Shown: in pieces, positions 8,965 to 18,432 of the stretch
Numbering within the stretch: the first letter of the stretch is position 1
Layout of the letters: the number at the start of each line of letters is the position of its first letter
Assembly: GCA_027491255.1 (NCBI GenBank)
Contig: JAIXWM010000057.1
Location: 18,260 to 82,259, forward strand
From: Rubrivivax sp.
Lineage (GTDB): Bacteria > Pseudomonadota > Gammaproteobacteria > Burkholderiales > Burkholderiaceae_C
DNA length: 64,000 nucleotides
Direction of reading: 5' to 3'
Notes under the pieces: model-generated
The model's database searches: none
The model's input: only the letters and a program-made list of their open reading frames with translations
What the model was told of the DNA's origin: nothing
Made by a program: the position numbers and the translations under genes

Positions 8965-9464
8965 GACGGCCGCCTCGAACCGAACTTCGCCAGGGCCTCG
9001 CCCGTGACGCGGCAGATCCGCCATTCAGGCATCACGGTGGCGCCCATCTTCTCGTAGAGGGCGATGGCGTTGGCATTCCAGTCGAGCACGCTCCACTCGA
9101 AGCGGCCGCAGCCGCGCTCGACGGCCAGAGCCCCCAGGTGCTCCAGCAGGGCCCTGCCCATGCCGCGGCCCCGGTGGGCCGGCTGGACGTACAAGTCCTC
9201 CAGGTACAGACCCGGACGACCGAGGAAGGTGGAGAAGTTCGTGAAGAACAGCGCGAACCCGACCACCTGCGCGTCCACCTCGGCCACGACGGCCTCGGCG
9301 ACCGGACGCAGGCCGAACAGGTGCGGCTCGAGCGTTTCCGGACGGACCGTCACCAGATGACTCAGGTTCTCGAATTCCGCCAGCTCGCCGATGAGTCCGA
9401 CGATGGCGGGAAGGTCGGTGCGGGCGGCGGGCCGCAGCACGTAGGGAGGCTCGAAATCACGCAT
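8961..9464 (-). CDS. GNAT acetyltransferase, diamine/spermidine N-acetyltransferase-like
   Basis: This 167-residue GNAT protein carries the acetyl-CoA pyrophosphate loop around residues 97-103 (HRGRGMG), preceded by LYLEDLYVQP. It is followed by the C-terminal WNANAIALYEKMGA element. The LEDLYV..RGxGxG plus WNxxAIxLYE combination is characteristic of the SAT1/SAT2 (polyamine or thialysine acetyltransferase) subgroup. The natural amine is not determinable from sequence. Its stop codon overlaps the start of the sugar kinase gene, so the two form a short operon. Confidence 0.82.
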   Translation of the reverse strand: MRDFEPPYVLRPAARTDLPAIVGLIGELAEFENLSHLVTVRPETLEPHLFGLRPVAEAVVAEVDAQVVGFALFFTNFSTFLGRPGLYLEDLYVQPAHRGRGMGRALLEHLGALAVERGCGRFEWSVLDWNANAIALYEKMGATVMPEWRICRVTGEALAKFGSRRPS

Positions 9465-9573
9465 GCGGCATTCTGGACCATGCCGGCGCGGGCTCGGCAG
9501 GGCTCAAGTCCGCTGCGCAGCGGCCGATACCCGAAACATCCGCCATGCCCCTCACCTCACGCCCCCTGTCATC

Positions 9574-10695
9574 ATGCAGTTCGCACCACTGTCCACGGTG
9601 AAGCACCGCGTCGCGGTGGGCGTCCCGCTGCCGTTCAATGTCTACAACAGCAACCGCTCGCTGTTGCTGGCGCGGGGCAAGTGCATCGAAAGCGACGAAC
9701 AGTTCGAGGCCCTGCTGGACCGCGGCGTGCTGATCAACCTGGACGATCTCGCAGACCCGGCCGACATCGTCCGCCGGGCGCCGGCCTCCATGCTGCCGAC
9801 GATCTGGGAAGAGCAGCGCAAGCAGATGCTGGAGGCGATGCGCGACTCCTCGCCCGTCACGTTCCGCACCCGGCTGGAGGCCGCCACGCAGCCGCTGGAA
9901 GTGCTGATCCAGCGCGACAAGGACCTGGCCATCTTCCAGATGCTGCGCCAGGAGGCCAGCCCCCGGCTCGAGTACGGGGTCCACCATGCCATGCACGCCG
10001 CCGTCATCGGCCTGCTGATCGCCACGCGCCTGAACTGGACCATCAGCGACTGCAACCTCGTGATCAAGACGGCGTTGACGATGAACCTGTCGATGCTGGA
10101 GCTGCAGGGGGTGCTCGCAGGCTCGACCCTGCCGCCCACGACCGAGCAGCGGCACCAGATCGACACCCACCCGGTGCGCAGCCGGGAGATCCTGGAGGCC
10201 AGCGACGTCGTCGACACGATGTGGCTGCGCGCGGTGGAGGAGCACCACGAGCGGCCCGACGGCAGCGGCTACCCGCGCCGCCTGCGCGACGTCTGCGAAC
10301 TGGCGTCGCTGATCCGCTGCGCCGACCTCTACGCCGCTAAGCTGGGTGCGCGTGTCGGTCGCGAGCCCATACCGGCCGACCAGGCGATCCGCAAGATCTA
10401 CATGGCCGATCCCGACAACGTGTTCGTCGCGGCGCTGGTCAAGGAACTCGGCCTGTACCCGCCCGGCAGCTACGTCGCGCTGGCCACGGGCGAGACGGGC
10501 ATCGTGATCAAGCGCGGAGCGACGATCACCTCGCCGATCGTCGCCGCCATCACCAACCGCCAGCGGCAACCGCTGCCCCGGCCCGTGCGGCGCGACACCT
10601 CGCGGCCCGGGCTCGGAGTGGTGGCCATGCTGAACAAGGACGACGTGCCCATCCCGCTCAAGCCGCAGTCGATCGCCGCCCTGATGGCGGCCTGA
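9574..10695 (+). CDS. Degenerate HD-GYP-type signalling protein
   Basis: This 373-residue cytoplasmic protein has a divergent N-terminal domain (about 1-120) and an HD-GYP-like domain (about 130-300). H138, H199 (THP), HH at 224-225 and DGSGYP (229-234) of the HD-GYP family are kept. The metal-binding HD pair in the second helix (normally HDIGK) is replaced by M170-N171. Cyclic-di-GMP hydrolysis is therefore doubtful, and it may bind the nucleotide or act as an adaptor. The ATG at 9574 was chosen because the family N-terminus starts there and upstream codons overlap a divergent gene. A copy of the dispersed repeat follows. Confidence 0.8.
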   Translation: MQFAPLSTVKHRVAVGVPLPFNVYNSNRSLLLARGKCIESDEQFEALLDRGVLINLDDLADPADIVRRAPASMLPTIWEEQRKQMLEAMRDSSPVTFRTRLEAATQPLEVLIQRDKDLAIFQMLRQEASPRLEYGVHHAMHAAVIGLLIATRLNWTISDCNLVIKTALTMNLSMLELQGVLAGSTLPPTTEQRHQIDTHPVRSREILEASDVVDTMWLRAVEEHHERPDGSGYPRRLRDVCELASLIRCADLYAAKLGARVGREPIPADQAIRKIYMADPDNVFVAALVKELGLYPPGSYVALATGETGIVIKRGATITSPIVAAITNRQRQPLPRPVRRDTSRPGLGVVAMLNKDDVPIPLKPQSIAALMAA

Positions 10696-10704
10696 GAGGC
10701 CGCA

Positions 10705-10805
10705 GGCCGAGCGTTCTGCGGCGCTCCCGAACAAATGCGACAGAGCGCCCCGTACCAGGCGCAAGCCGTACGCGCAGGCGCAGCCACGGCCTGGGCCGTG
10801 GCGAG
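10705..10805 (+). repeat. Gene-end dispersed repeat, copy 1
   Basis: It starts GGCCGAGCGTTCTGCGG just after the stop of the HD-GYP-like gene and ends in the near-palindrome CCACGGCCTGGGCCGTGG. It aligns along its whole length with the copies at 18433-18527, 30262-30425 and 36905-37013. Conserved blocks include CCCGAA, CCAGGCGCAA and the terminal palindrome. Confidence 0.65.
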
Positions 10806-10950
10806 AGCTCGGGCTCGGGCGAGGTATTGCAGTGACGAGCCAGCGCATCTTGGCGTGCGCGGCAGGCAGGGGGGCAACGACTCTGCGCCTCCTTGCCCGG
10901 TACCGGGCCCGCACCGAAGCGTCGAACGGGCGTCGCCTTACAGTCCTGGC

Positions 10951-11877
10951 ATGACGACTGCCTATCCGACCCGCCGCAGCGCGCGCGCCCACTTCCTGCC
11001 CGTGCGCGGCCTGCGCTACCACGTCCACGCCTGGGACGACCTCACCACCGAGGCCCGTGACACCCCGCTGCTCGTGCTGCTGCACGGCTGGATGGACGTC
11101 GGCGCCTCGTTCCAGTTCGTCGTCGATGCGCTCGCCCAGGCCGAGGGCCGGGAGCGTCGGGCCGTCGCCCCGGACTGGCGCGGCTTCGGCCTCACGGCGG
11201 CGCCTGTACCGTGCGACAGCTACTGGTTCCCGGACTACCTCGGCGATCTCGACGCGCTGCTGGACGCGCTGAGCCCGGACGCGCCCATCGACCTCGTGGG
11301 ACACAGCATGGGCGGCAACGTCGCCATGGCCTATGCCGGCGCGCGGCCCGAACGAGTGCGGCGGGTGGTCAACCTCGAGGGCTGGGGCATGCCCAGGACC
11401 CAGCCGCAGCAGTGGCCCGGACGGCTGGCGCAATGGCTGGACGAGCTCAGGACGGCGTCGCCCCTGCGCGATTACGACGACGCCGCGGCCGTGGCCCGGC
11501 GGCTGATGAAGACCAACCCTCGGCTCGATCCGCACAAGGCCGCCTGGCTGGCCACACACTGGGCGCGGCCGGACGCGGCAGGACGCTGGCACATCCTCGG
11601 CGACGCTGCGCACAAGCGCATCAACCCCGTGCTGTACCGGGTCGAGGAGCACCTGGAGGCCTGGAAGTGCATCACCGCCCCGGTGCTCTGGGTCGAGGGC
11701 GAGGACACGGAGGTGCCGCGCTGGTGGGGCACGCGCTACAGCAAGGCCGAATTCCACGAGCGCCTGTCGGTGGTGCGGCAGGTCGAACGTCACGCCTTGC
11801 CGGCCTGCGGCCACATGTTGCACCACGACCAGCCCGAGGCCGTGGCGAAGCTGCTTGCGGACTTCCTGCGCGGCTGA
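10951..11877 (+). CDS. Alpha/beta hydrolase
   Basis: This 308-residue cytoplasmic serine hydrolase has oxyanion HGW at 45-47, nucleophile GHSMGG (117-122, S119), acid D252 in EGEDTE and H288 in ACGHM. The ATG at 10951 is preferred over in-frame starts further up, which lie inside the dispersed repeat. The Trp-rich LEGWGMP segment after the nucleophile resembles epoxide-hydrolase/haloperoxidase-fold esterases. The substrate is unknown. It precedes prfB by 65 bp without evident functional linkage. Confidence 0.85.
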   Translation: MTTAYPTRRSARAHFLPVRGLRYHVHAWDDLTTEARDTPLLVLLHGWMDVGASFQFVVDALAQAEGRERRAVAPDWRGFGLTAAPVPCDSYWFPDYLGDLDALLDALSPDAPIDLVGHSMGGNVAMAYAGARPERVRRVVNLEGWGMPRTQPQQWPGRLAQWLDELRTASPLRDYDDAAAVARRLMKTNPRLDPHKAAWLATHWARPDAAGRWHILGDAAHKRINPVLYRVEEHLEAWKCITAPVLWVEGEDTEVPRWWGTRYSKAEFHERLSVVRQVERHALPACGHMLHHDQPEAVAKLLADFLRG

Positions 11878-11942
11878 CTGATTCACCGGCCTATGCAGCG
11901 ATGCGCAGGTCCGCCCTGGGGCCGCGTGAGAAAATACGCTTC

Positions 11943-13047
11943 ATGGACATCGAAGACATCAACGCCATCGGCACGCTGCTCGCCGACCTGAAGGCGCGAA
12001 CCGGGCAGCTCCGGGGGTACCTTTGACTACGACCGCAAATCCCTGCGGTTGAACGAAGTCAACGCCGCGCTCGAGAACCCGGCGGTCTGGAACGAGCCCA
12101 AGCGGGCGCAGGAACTCGGGCGCGAGAAGAAGACGCTCGAGACCGTGGTCCAGACCATCGACCACCTCACGCGCAACCTCGACGACAACACCGAGCTCTA
12201 CGAGATGTCGAAGGCCGACGAGGACTTCGACGGCTTGCTCGCCATCCGCGCCGACGCCGAGACCCTGCGCGACACCGTGGAACAGCTCGAGTTCCGGCGC
12301 ATGTTCTCCAACCCGGCCGATCCGGGCAACTGCTTCGTCGACATCCAGGCCGGCGCCGGCGGCACCGAGGCCTGCGACTGGGCCCAGATGCTGCTGCGCC
12401 AGTACCTCAAGTACTGTGAGCGCAAGGGCTACAAGGCCGAGGTGATGGAGGAAACCGAGGGCGACGTGGCCGGCATCCGCAGCGCGACGCTGAAGATCGA
12501 GGGCGACTACGCCTTCGGCCACCTGCGCACCGAGACCGGAGTGCACCGCCTGGTGCGCAAGAGCCCCTTCGACAGCGCCGGCGGCCGCCACACCAGCTTC
12601 GCGAGCCTGTTCGTCTACCCCGAGGTCGACGACTCGATCGAGATCGAGATCAACCCGGCCGACGTGCGTATCGACACCTTCCGCGCCAGCGGCGCCGGCG
12701 GCCAGCACATCAACAAGACCGACTCGGCGGTGCGCATCACGCACCTGCCCACCAACATCGTCGTGCAGTGCCAGAACGACCGCTCTCAGCACCGCAACCG
12801 CGATGAGGCCTGGGCCATGCTGCGCAGCCGCCTGTACGAGCACGAGATGCGCAAGCAGATGGAGGCCCAGCAGAAGCTCGAGGACTCCAAGACCGACGTC
12901 GGCTGGGGCCACCAGATCCGCAGCTACGTGCTCGACCAGAGCCGCATCAAGGACCTGCGCACCGGCGTGGAGATCAGCAACACGCAGAAGGTCCTCGACG
13001 GCGATCTCGACCCCTTCATCACCGCCAGCCTGAAGCAGGGCCTGTAG
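11943..13047 (+). CDS. prfB: Peptide chain release factor 2 (programmed +1 frameshift)
   Basis: RF2 recognises UGA and UAA and triggers peptide release. The reading frame is 11943-12023 joined to 12025-13047, giving 367 residues. Codon 27 is followed by an in-frame TGA at 12024-12026 that is bypassed by a +1 shift. The SPF anticodon-like tripeptide lies in KSPFDSAGG, and the GGQ motif is in GAGGQHINK. Length matches E. coli RF2 (365). Regulation is autogenous: low RF2 lets ribosomes pause at the UGA and shift. The gene ends in TAG. Confidence 0.97.
12013..12027 (+). promoter_or_regulatory. prfB recoding site
   Basis: The internal Shine-Dalgarno-like GGGGG (12013-12017), three-base spacer and slippery CTTTGAC (12021-12027) reproduce the E. 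coli prfB arrangement. CTT slips to TTT and the ribosome re-enters at GAC. Confidence 0.95.
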
Positions 13048-13095
13048 GCACGCGGCCGGCGCATCCGGCAAGACACCCCCTCCTGGAGAATCCCC

Positions 13096-15807
13096 ATGCG
13101 TGAAGGAAGCGCCCCCGTGGTGGTGCGCCGCGCCGAGTACGCGCCGCCGCCGTTCCGCATCCGCGCCGTCGAACTGACCTTCGACCTCGATGCGGCCAAG
13201 ACCCTGGTCTCGAGCCGCCTCACGATCGAGCGCGACCCGGCCGCCACCCCCGGCCAGCCCCTGCGCCTGCACGGCGAGGAACTGACGCTGCTGCGCGTGC
13301 TCGCCGACGGCCAGAGCGTGTCTTTCCGGCACGAGGACGGCTTGCTCGTGATCGACAACCCGCCTTCGGCGCCGAGCTTCAAGCTCGAGATCCGCAACAC
13401 CTGCGCGCCGGAGAAGAACACCCAGCTGTCGGGCCTGTACACCAGCGGCGGGGGCTTCTTCACCCAGTGCGAGGCCGAGGGCTTCCGCCGCATCACCTAC
13501 TTCACCGACCGGCCTGACGTGATGGCGGTCTACACCGTCACGCTGCGCGCCGACCGCGCGAAGTACCCGGTGCTGCTGAGCAACGGCAACCTCGTCGAGC
13601 AGGGCCCGCTGGAAGGCGGGCGCCACTACGCCAAGTGGCACGACCCCTTCCCCAAGCCGAGCTACCTGTTCGCGCTCGTGGCCGCCGACCTCGTCGCGCG
13701 CGAGCAGCGCATCCGCAGCCGCGCCGGGCACGAGCACCTGCTGCAGGTCTACGTGCGTCGCGGCGACCTGGACAAGACCGAGCACGCGATGCGCTCGCTC
13801 GTGGCCTCCGTCGTCTGGGACGAGGCGCGCTTCGGCCTGCCGCTGGACCTGGAGCGCTTCATGATCGTCGCCGTCGGCGACTTCAACATGGGCGCGATGG
13901 AGAACAAGGGCCTGAACATCTTCAACACGAAGTACGTCCTGGCCAGCGCCGCCACCGCCACCGACACCGACTTCGCCGGCATCGAGAGCGTCGTCGCGCA
14001 CGAGTACTTCCACAACTGGACGGGCAACCGCATCACCTGCCGCGACTGGTTCCAGCTCTCGCTGAAGGAGGGCCTGACGGTCTTCCGCGACCAGGAGTTC
14101 AGCATGGACATGGCCGGCGAGGCTTCGGCCCGCGCGGTGCGCCGCATCGAGGACGTGCGCGGCCTGCGCGCGGCGCAGTTCCCCGAGGACGCCGGGCCGA
14201 TGGCCCACCCCGTGCGCCCCGACAGCTACGCCGCGATCGACAACTTCTACACCGCCACCGTCTACGAGAAGGGCGCCGAGGTGGTGCGCATGATGCAGAC
14301 GCTGGTGGGCCGCGAGGGGTTCCGGCGCGGCATGGACCTGTACTTCCAGCGCCACGACGGCCAGGCCGTCACCTGCGACGACTTCGCGCTGGCCATCGCC
14401 GACGCCAACCCCGGCAGCGCGCTGACGCAGCGCCTGCACACCTTCCAGCGCTGGTACGCGCAGGCCGGCACGCCGCGTGTCCAGGCGCGCCTGGCCTGGG
14501 ACGCCGCCGCCGGCACCTGCACGCTGACGCTCGCGCAGCACTGCCCGCCCACACCCGGCCAGCCGCACAAGGAGCCCTTCGTCATCCCGGTGCGCGCCGG
14601 CCTGCTGGCGCGCGACGGGCGCGCGCTGCCGCTGCAGCTGGCGGGCGACGAAGGCGCGGCGCCACTGGAGCGGCTGCTGGTGCTGGAGTCGGCCGAACAG
14701 ACGTGGACCTTCACCGGCCTGCACGGGCTGGACGCGGCGCCCGTGCCCTCGCTGCTGCGCGGCTTCAGTGCCCCGGTGGTGCTGGAAGTCGCCGACGGCG
14801 CGCTCGACGCGCCGGCCCTGCGCGTGCTGCTGTCGCACGATGCCGACCCCTTCAACCGCTGGGAAGCCGGCCAGCGTCTGCTGCTCGATGCCATGCTGGC
14901 GGCGGTGCGCGGCCAGGCGCCGGCGGCGCTGGACGAGCCCACGCTGCAGGCGCTGCGCGGCGTGCTGCGCGACCCGGGGCTGGACGCGGCCTTCAAGGAG
15001 CTGGCGCTGCAACTGCCCACCGAGGGCTACGTGGCCGAGCAGCTCGACGTCGTCGACCCGCAACGCGTCCACGCGGTGCGCGAGGCGCTGCGCGACCAGC
15101 TCGCGCAGGCGCTGCACGAGGACTGGCTCCAGGCCTGGGAGACGCACCAGGTGCGCGCCGGCTACGAGCCCAGCCCGGGGCAGTCCGGGCAGCGAGCGCT
15201 CGCCGGCCTGGCGCTGACGAATCTCTGCCGCCACGCCACGCGCACCGGCGACCCGGTCTGGCCCGGGCGCGCCTACCAGCGCGTGAAGGAAGCCTCCAAC
15301 ATGACCGACCGCTTTGCGGCGCTGTCTGCCCTGGTGGAGTCGCACGCCGAACTCGCTGCGCCCGCGCTCGAGCGCTTCCACGCCCTCTTCAGGGACGAGC
15401 CGCTGGTGCTGGACAAGTGGTTCATGCTCCAGGCGCGCGCCCCCGAGCCGGTGGGCGCTGGCGCAGGTGCCACCTTCGCGCGCGTGAAGGCGCTGATGCA
15501 GCACCCGGACTTCACGCTGAAGAACCCGAACCGGGCACGCAGCCTGCTGTTCGCGCTGTGCATGCACAACCCGGCGGCCTTCCACCGCACCGACGCCGCA
15601 GGCTACGTCTTCTGGGCCGAGCGCGTGCTCGAGCTCGACGCCTTCAACCCGCAGGTGGCGGCGCGGCTGGCGCGTGCGCTGGACCGCTGGAAGACGCTGG
15701 CCGAGCCCTGGCGCGACGCCGCGCGCGAAGCGCTGGCGCGCGTGGCCGCACGCCCGGATCTCAGCGGTGCCACGCGTGAGATCGTGGGCAAGTCCCTGGG
15801 GGAGTGA
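13096..15807 (+). CDS. pepN: Aminopeptidase N (M1 family)
   Basis: This zinc metallo-aminopeptidase of 903 residues is the usual PepN length. The exopeptidase motif GAMEN is at about 266-270, and the zinc site HEYFH at 302-306 is followed by the downstream Glu in KEGLTVF. It removes N-terminal residues from cytoplasmic peptides. The C-terminal third is the helical PepN-specific domain. A GGAG site precedes the ATG. In many Burkholderiales pepN is followed by fbp; here a regulator-dehydratase-TctC block intervenes. Confidence 0.97.
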   Translation: MREGSAPVVVRRAEYAPPPFRIRAVELTFDLDAAKTLVSSRLTIERDPAATPGQPLRLHGEELTLLRVLADGQSVSFRHEDGLLVIDNPPSAPSFKLEIRNTCAPEKNTQLSGLYTSGGGFFTQCEAEGFRRITYFTDRPDVMAVYTVTLRADRAKYPVLLSNGNLVEQGPLEGGRHYAKWHDPFPKPSYLFALVAADLVAREQRIRSRAGHEHLLQVYVRRGDLDKTEHAMRSLVASVVWDEARFGLPLDLERFMIVAVGDFNMGAMENKGLNIFNTKYVLASAATATDTDFAGIESVVAHEYFHNWTGNRITCRDWFQLSLKEGLTVFRDQEFSMDMAGEASARAVRRIEDVRGLRAAQFPEDAGPMAHPVRPDSYAAIDNFYTATVYEKGAEVVRMMQTLVGREGFRRGMDLYFQRHDGQAVTCDDFALAIADANPGSALTQRLHTFQRWYAQAGTPRVQARLAWDAAAGTCTLTLAQHCPPTPGQPHKEPFVIPVRAGLLARDGRALPLQLAGDEGAAPLERLLVLESAEQTWTFTGLHGLDAAPVPSLLRGFSAPVVLEVADGALDAPALRVLLSHDADPFNRWEAGQRLLLDAMLAAVRGQAPAALDEPTLQALRGVLRDPGLDAAFKELALQLPTEGYVAEQLDVVDPQRVHAVREALRDQLAQALHEDWLQAWETHQVRAGYEPSPGQSGQRALAGLALTNLCRHATRTGDPVWPGRAYQRVKEASNMTDRFAALSALVESHAELAAPALERFHALFRDEPLVLDKWFMLQARAPEPVGAGAGATFARVKALMQHPDFTLKNPNRARSLLFALCMHNPAAFHRTDAAGYVFWAERVLELDAFNPQVAARLARALDRWKTLAEPWRDAAREALARVAARPDLSGATREIVGKSLGE

Positions 15808-15858
15808 GGCGGCGGGTCAGCCGACCGGCAACACCGCCGCCGCGACAGCGAGCGCGTC

Positions 15859-16773
15859 ATGGAGATCCGCCAGCTCCAGTTCTTCCTGGACGTCGCGGCG
15901 ACGGGCAGCTTCTCGCGCGCGGCCGCGCTCGGCATGACGAGCCAGTCCACGGTCAGCAAGGGCATCTCGGAACTGGAGCGCGACCTCGGCGCGCGCCTGT
16001 TCGAGCGCACGGGCCGCGGCGCCACGCTGACACCGGCCGGCGTCGACCTGCTGCCGCAGGCCGAAGACCTGGTGGGCGACTGTGTCAGGCTCAAGGCCTG
16101 GATGTCCGAGCGTCGCGGGCAGGTGAGCGGAATCGTCAGACTGGCCGTCCAGCCCGGACTGAGCTGGCCCCTGCTCGAAGCCGTGCTGGCCGACCTGCGG
16201 CCCCGCCATCCCGCGCTGGGGTTCCAGGTCAGCGAGGGCACGACCAACCAGATCGAGGAATGGCTGGGCGACGGGCGGGCAGAGGTCGGCGTGCTGTCAC
16301 GGGCGCCGTCCTCGGGCAGCGCGCAGTCCTGGCCCTTGTTCTCGCTGCCCCTGCTGCTGGTCGAGCGCGCCGCCACCGCAGGCGCGGCCGAGGCCGAGCT
16401 GCCCTTCGATCGACTGCGGGAGATCCCGCTGGTGCTGTCCACGGCGCGCAACGGCGCCCGGCTGCTCGTCGAGGAGGAAGCGCGCCGGCGCGGACTCGAC
16501 CTGCGGGTGGACCTGGAGATCAACGCCCTCGGCCTGATCAAGCAAGTGGTGGCGCACAGCGGGCTGTGCACGATCGCCGCCTGGCCGGCCGTCTACCAGG
16601 AGGTGCAGCGCGGCGAACTCGCGGTCCGCCGCCTGATCGAGCCCGAATTTCGTCACACCTACCATGTCGCCGTCGGCTCGCGCCGGCAGCCGACACCGGC
16701 CATGCGCTGCGTCGCCGACGCCATCCGGCGATTCGAGCCGCCGCGCGACTGGCAGGCCACCCTGATGCGTTGA
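15859..16773 (+). CDS. LysR-family transcriptional regulator
   Basis: This 304-residue regulator has an N-terminal winged helix-turn-helix (about 1-60, GSFSRAAALGMTSQSTVSK) and a LysR substrate-binding domain from about 90. It probably controls the oppositely oriented UxaA-type dehydratase and TctC genes that converge on it, although LysR targets are usually divergent rather than convergent. The effector is unknown, possibly the sugar acid or carboxylate taken up with TctC. It starts 51 bp after pepN and may be read through from it. Confidence 0.88.
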   Translation: MEIRQLQFFLDVAATGSFSRAAALGMTSQSTVSKGISELERDLGARLFERTGRGATLTPAGVDLLPQAEDLVGDCVRLKAWMSERRGQVSGIVRLAVQPGLSWPLLEAVLADLRPRHPALGFQVSEGTTNQIEEWLGDGRAEVGVLSRAPSSGSAQSWPLFSLPLLLVERAATAGAAEAELPFDRLREIPLVLSTARNGARLLVEEEARRRGLDLRVDLEINALGLIKQVVAHSGLCTIAAWPAVYQEVQRGELAVRRLIEPEFRHTYHVAVGSRRQPTPAMRCVADAIRRFEPPRDWQATLMR

Positions 16774-16853
16774 CGCCCGGCAGCCCTCGACCACCCTGAG
16801 ACGACACAGAAGCGCCACATCCTGGTGCTTTCTTGAACAACGGAAAATTCTGG

Positions 16854-16876
16854 CCGTTCGCCCTGAGCCCGTCGAA
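16854..16876. repeat. CCGTTCG..CTGAGC..GTCGAA dispersed repeat, copy A
   Basis: CCGTTCGCCCTGAGCCCGTC followed by GAA. This short element is common in intergenic regions of betaproteobacteria. A second copy is at 20962-20985. It lies between the convergent LysR and SAF-domain genes. Confidence 0.6.
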
Positions 16877-16899
16877 CCGCGGACCCGGGTCTTGCGTCG

Positions 16900-17217
16900 C
16901 TAGCCGGCGACCGCGTGTACGGTGTAAGCGCTGGTCAGGTTGTGGGTGTGGACGTGCTCGCCGGCGGCGATCGCCTGCGATGCGAACCCGATCTGCTGCC
17001 CGTACTTGATGACCGCGTCGCCACGGGCGATCGCGCGCAGCGCGAACTTGTGACACAGGGCCACCGGCTCGCGCACCACGACGGGGGCGGGGTCGGCTGC
17101 GCCGATGGGCCGCACGGCGGCCTGCGCCTCGATCAGGCACAGGGCCGTGGCCACGTTGTCCCGCGGGTCCAGGACGAGGGCCTGCTCACCCAGGGCTTGC
17201 GGTGGCGATGGATGCAT
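16900..17217 (-). CDS. UxaA-family hydrolase, small SAF-domain subunit
   Basis: This protein of about 105 residues consists only of the SAF domain found at the N-terminus of altronate/galactarate dehydratases. Recognisable strings are LDPRDNVATAL and HTHNL. In bacteria where the enzyme is split, this subunit pairs with the large UxaA chain, here immediately upstream. The start is ATG 17217. GTG 17223 would give a four-base GTGA overlap with the large-subunit stop and is equally possible. The substrate is inferred to be a sugar acid or related hydroxy acid. Confidence 0.82.
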   Translation of the reverse strand: MHPSPPQALGEQALVLDPRDNVATALCLIEAQAAVRPIGAADPAPVVVREPVALCHKFALRAIARGDAVIKYGQQIGFASQAIAAGEHVHTHNLTSAYTVHAVAG

Positions 17218-17219
17218 GG

Positions 17220-18398
17220 TCACAGCGCCTGCGCCATCCGGCTCACGACCTCGTCGCCCTCGCCCAGGACCTCTCCCCAGGTCAGGCTGCCGCTGGCGAC
17301 GTCGACCACCAGCGCCAGCAGGTCGGCGGCAGCGTCGTCGATCGTGCGCGTCCCGCGGAACACGTCGCTGGCGTCGAAGTCCAGCTGCTCGCGCAGGCGC
17401 AGCGCCGCCTGCGGGTTGGCGGACAACTTGATCGTGGGCGCCAGGAGACTGACGTAGCTGTTGCCCACCCCGGTGGAGAACAGCATCACCTGCGCGCCGG
17501 CCGCCACGAAGCCCGACAAGGATTCGGGCGAGTAGGCCGCCGCGTCCATGGCATAGAGGCCCGCTTCGCGCACCGGCTGTCCGTACTGCAGAACGCCCCG
17601 GATCGGCGCGCTGCCGCTCTTGGCGATGGCGCCAAGAGACTTCTCCTCGATCGTCGACAAGCCCGCTGCGATGTTGGTGGGCCCAGGGTTGTGGCCCAGC
17701 AGGTCCACCCCCTGACCCGAAGCGAGCGCAAGCCGCCGCTGCACGGCCTGTCGCAGCGCGCTGGCAACCGCCGGCGTCGTGGCCCGCTGGGCGAGCAGGT
17801 GCTCGGCGCCGAGCCACTCCAGGGATTCGCCGAACACCGCCCGGCCTCCTGCTGCGACCACGCGGTCGGTGACCTTGCCGATCAAGGGATTGGCCACCAT
17901 CCCCGAACTCGGGTCGGAGCGCCCGCACTCCAGGCCCAGGAACAAGCGAGACACCGGCATCGGCACACGTCGCTGCCTTGACAGTTGCATGTGCAACCGC
18001 GCGCCCTCGCGCACCGCCCGATCGCTCAGGGTCAGGCTGTCATGTCCGCAGTCGTCCAGGCAGACGCACGCGAGGAGCTTGCCCTGGGCCTGGACGGCCT
18101 GGCTGAGCTCGCGCAGCTTCGGGGGGTCGCTTCCGATCAGCAGCACCGCGCCGACGTTCGGGTGGCAGGCGAAACCGGTCAAGGCACGCAGGTGCTGCGC
18201 CTGGTCTTCGCCGATGAGCCCGCCACCGAACGGCATCGTCACCAGCACCGACCCGGGCAGGGCCTGGGAGACACGCCGGGCGAGCGGCCCGGTCAGCCCC
18301 GCCACCGACAGCACGAGCAGGTGATTGCGGATGCCGGCACTGCCGTCGGGACGCTCGTAGCCGAGGAACTGCAGCACCTTCGATCCTCCCAGGATCAT
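17220..18398 (-). CDS. UxaA-family hydrolase, large subunit (altronate/galactarate dehydratase-like)
   Basis: This 392-residue protein is the catalytic part of a D-galactarate dehydratase/altronate hydrolase-type enzyme, which eliminates water from a sugar acid using an iron centre. It opens GYERPDGSAGIRNHLLVL, a hallmark of the family, and keeps conserved Cys and His residues, for example CLDDCGHD and GLECGRSD. The small SAF subunit follows with overlapping or abutting codons, and a TctC-type binding protein lies upstream. The three genes look like an uptake and dehydration unit. The exact sugar acid is unknown. Confidence 0.85.
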   Translation of the reverse strand: MILGGSKVLQFLGYERPDGSAGIRNHLLVLSVAGLTGPLARRVSQALPGSVLVTMPFGGGLIGEDQAQHLRALTGFACHPNVGAVLLIGSDPPKLRELSQAVQAQGKLLACVCLDDCGHDSLTLSDRAVREGARLHMQLSRQRRVPMPVSRLFLGLECGRSDPSSGMVANPLIGKVTDRVVAAGGRAVFGESLEWLGAEHLLAQRATTPAVASALRQAVQRRLALASGQGVDLLGHNPGPTNIAAGLSTIEEKSLGAIAKSGSAPIRGVLQYGQPVREAGLYAMDAAAYSPESLSGFVAAGAQVMLFSTGVGNSYVSLLAPTIKLSANPQAALRLREQLDFDASDVFRGTRTIDDAAADLLALVVDVASGSLTWGEVLGEGDEVVSRMAQAL

Positions 18399-18432
18399 CG
18401 GTTCACGAACGAGCGCGCTGCGGCTGCCGGCC

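Noticed and set aside
8965..9024. ATG 9024 as start of the PfkB kinase
   Set aside because: This would overlap the acetyltransferase gene by 64 bp and add a non-conserved extension; the coupled TTG/GTG starts are more consistent.
11959..15585. A very long open frame of about 1200 codons on the strand opposite prfB and pepN
   Set aside because: It is the antisense shadow of two strongly conserved genes in GC-rich DNA, with no ribosome site, His/Arg/Gln-heavy composition and no family resemblance.
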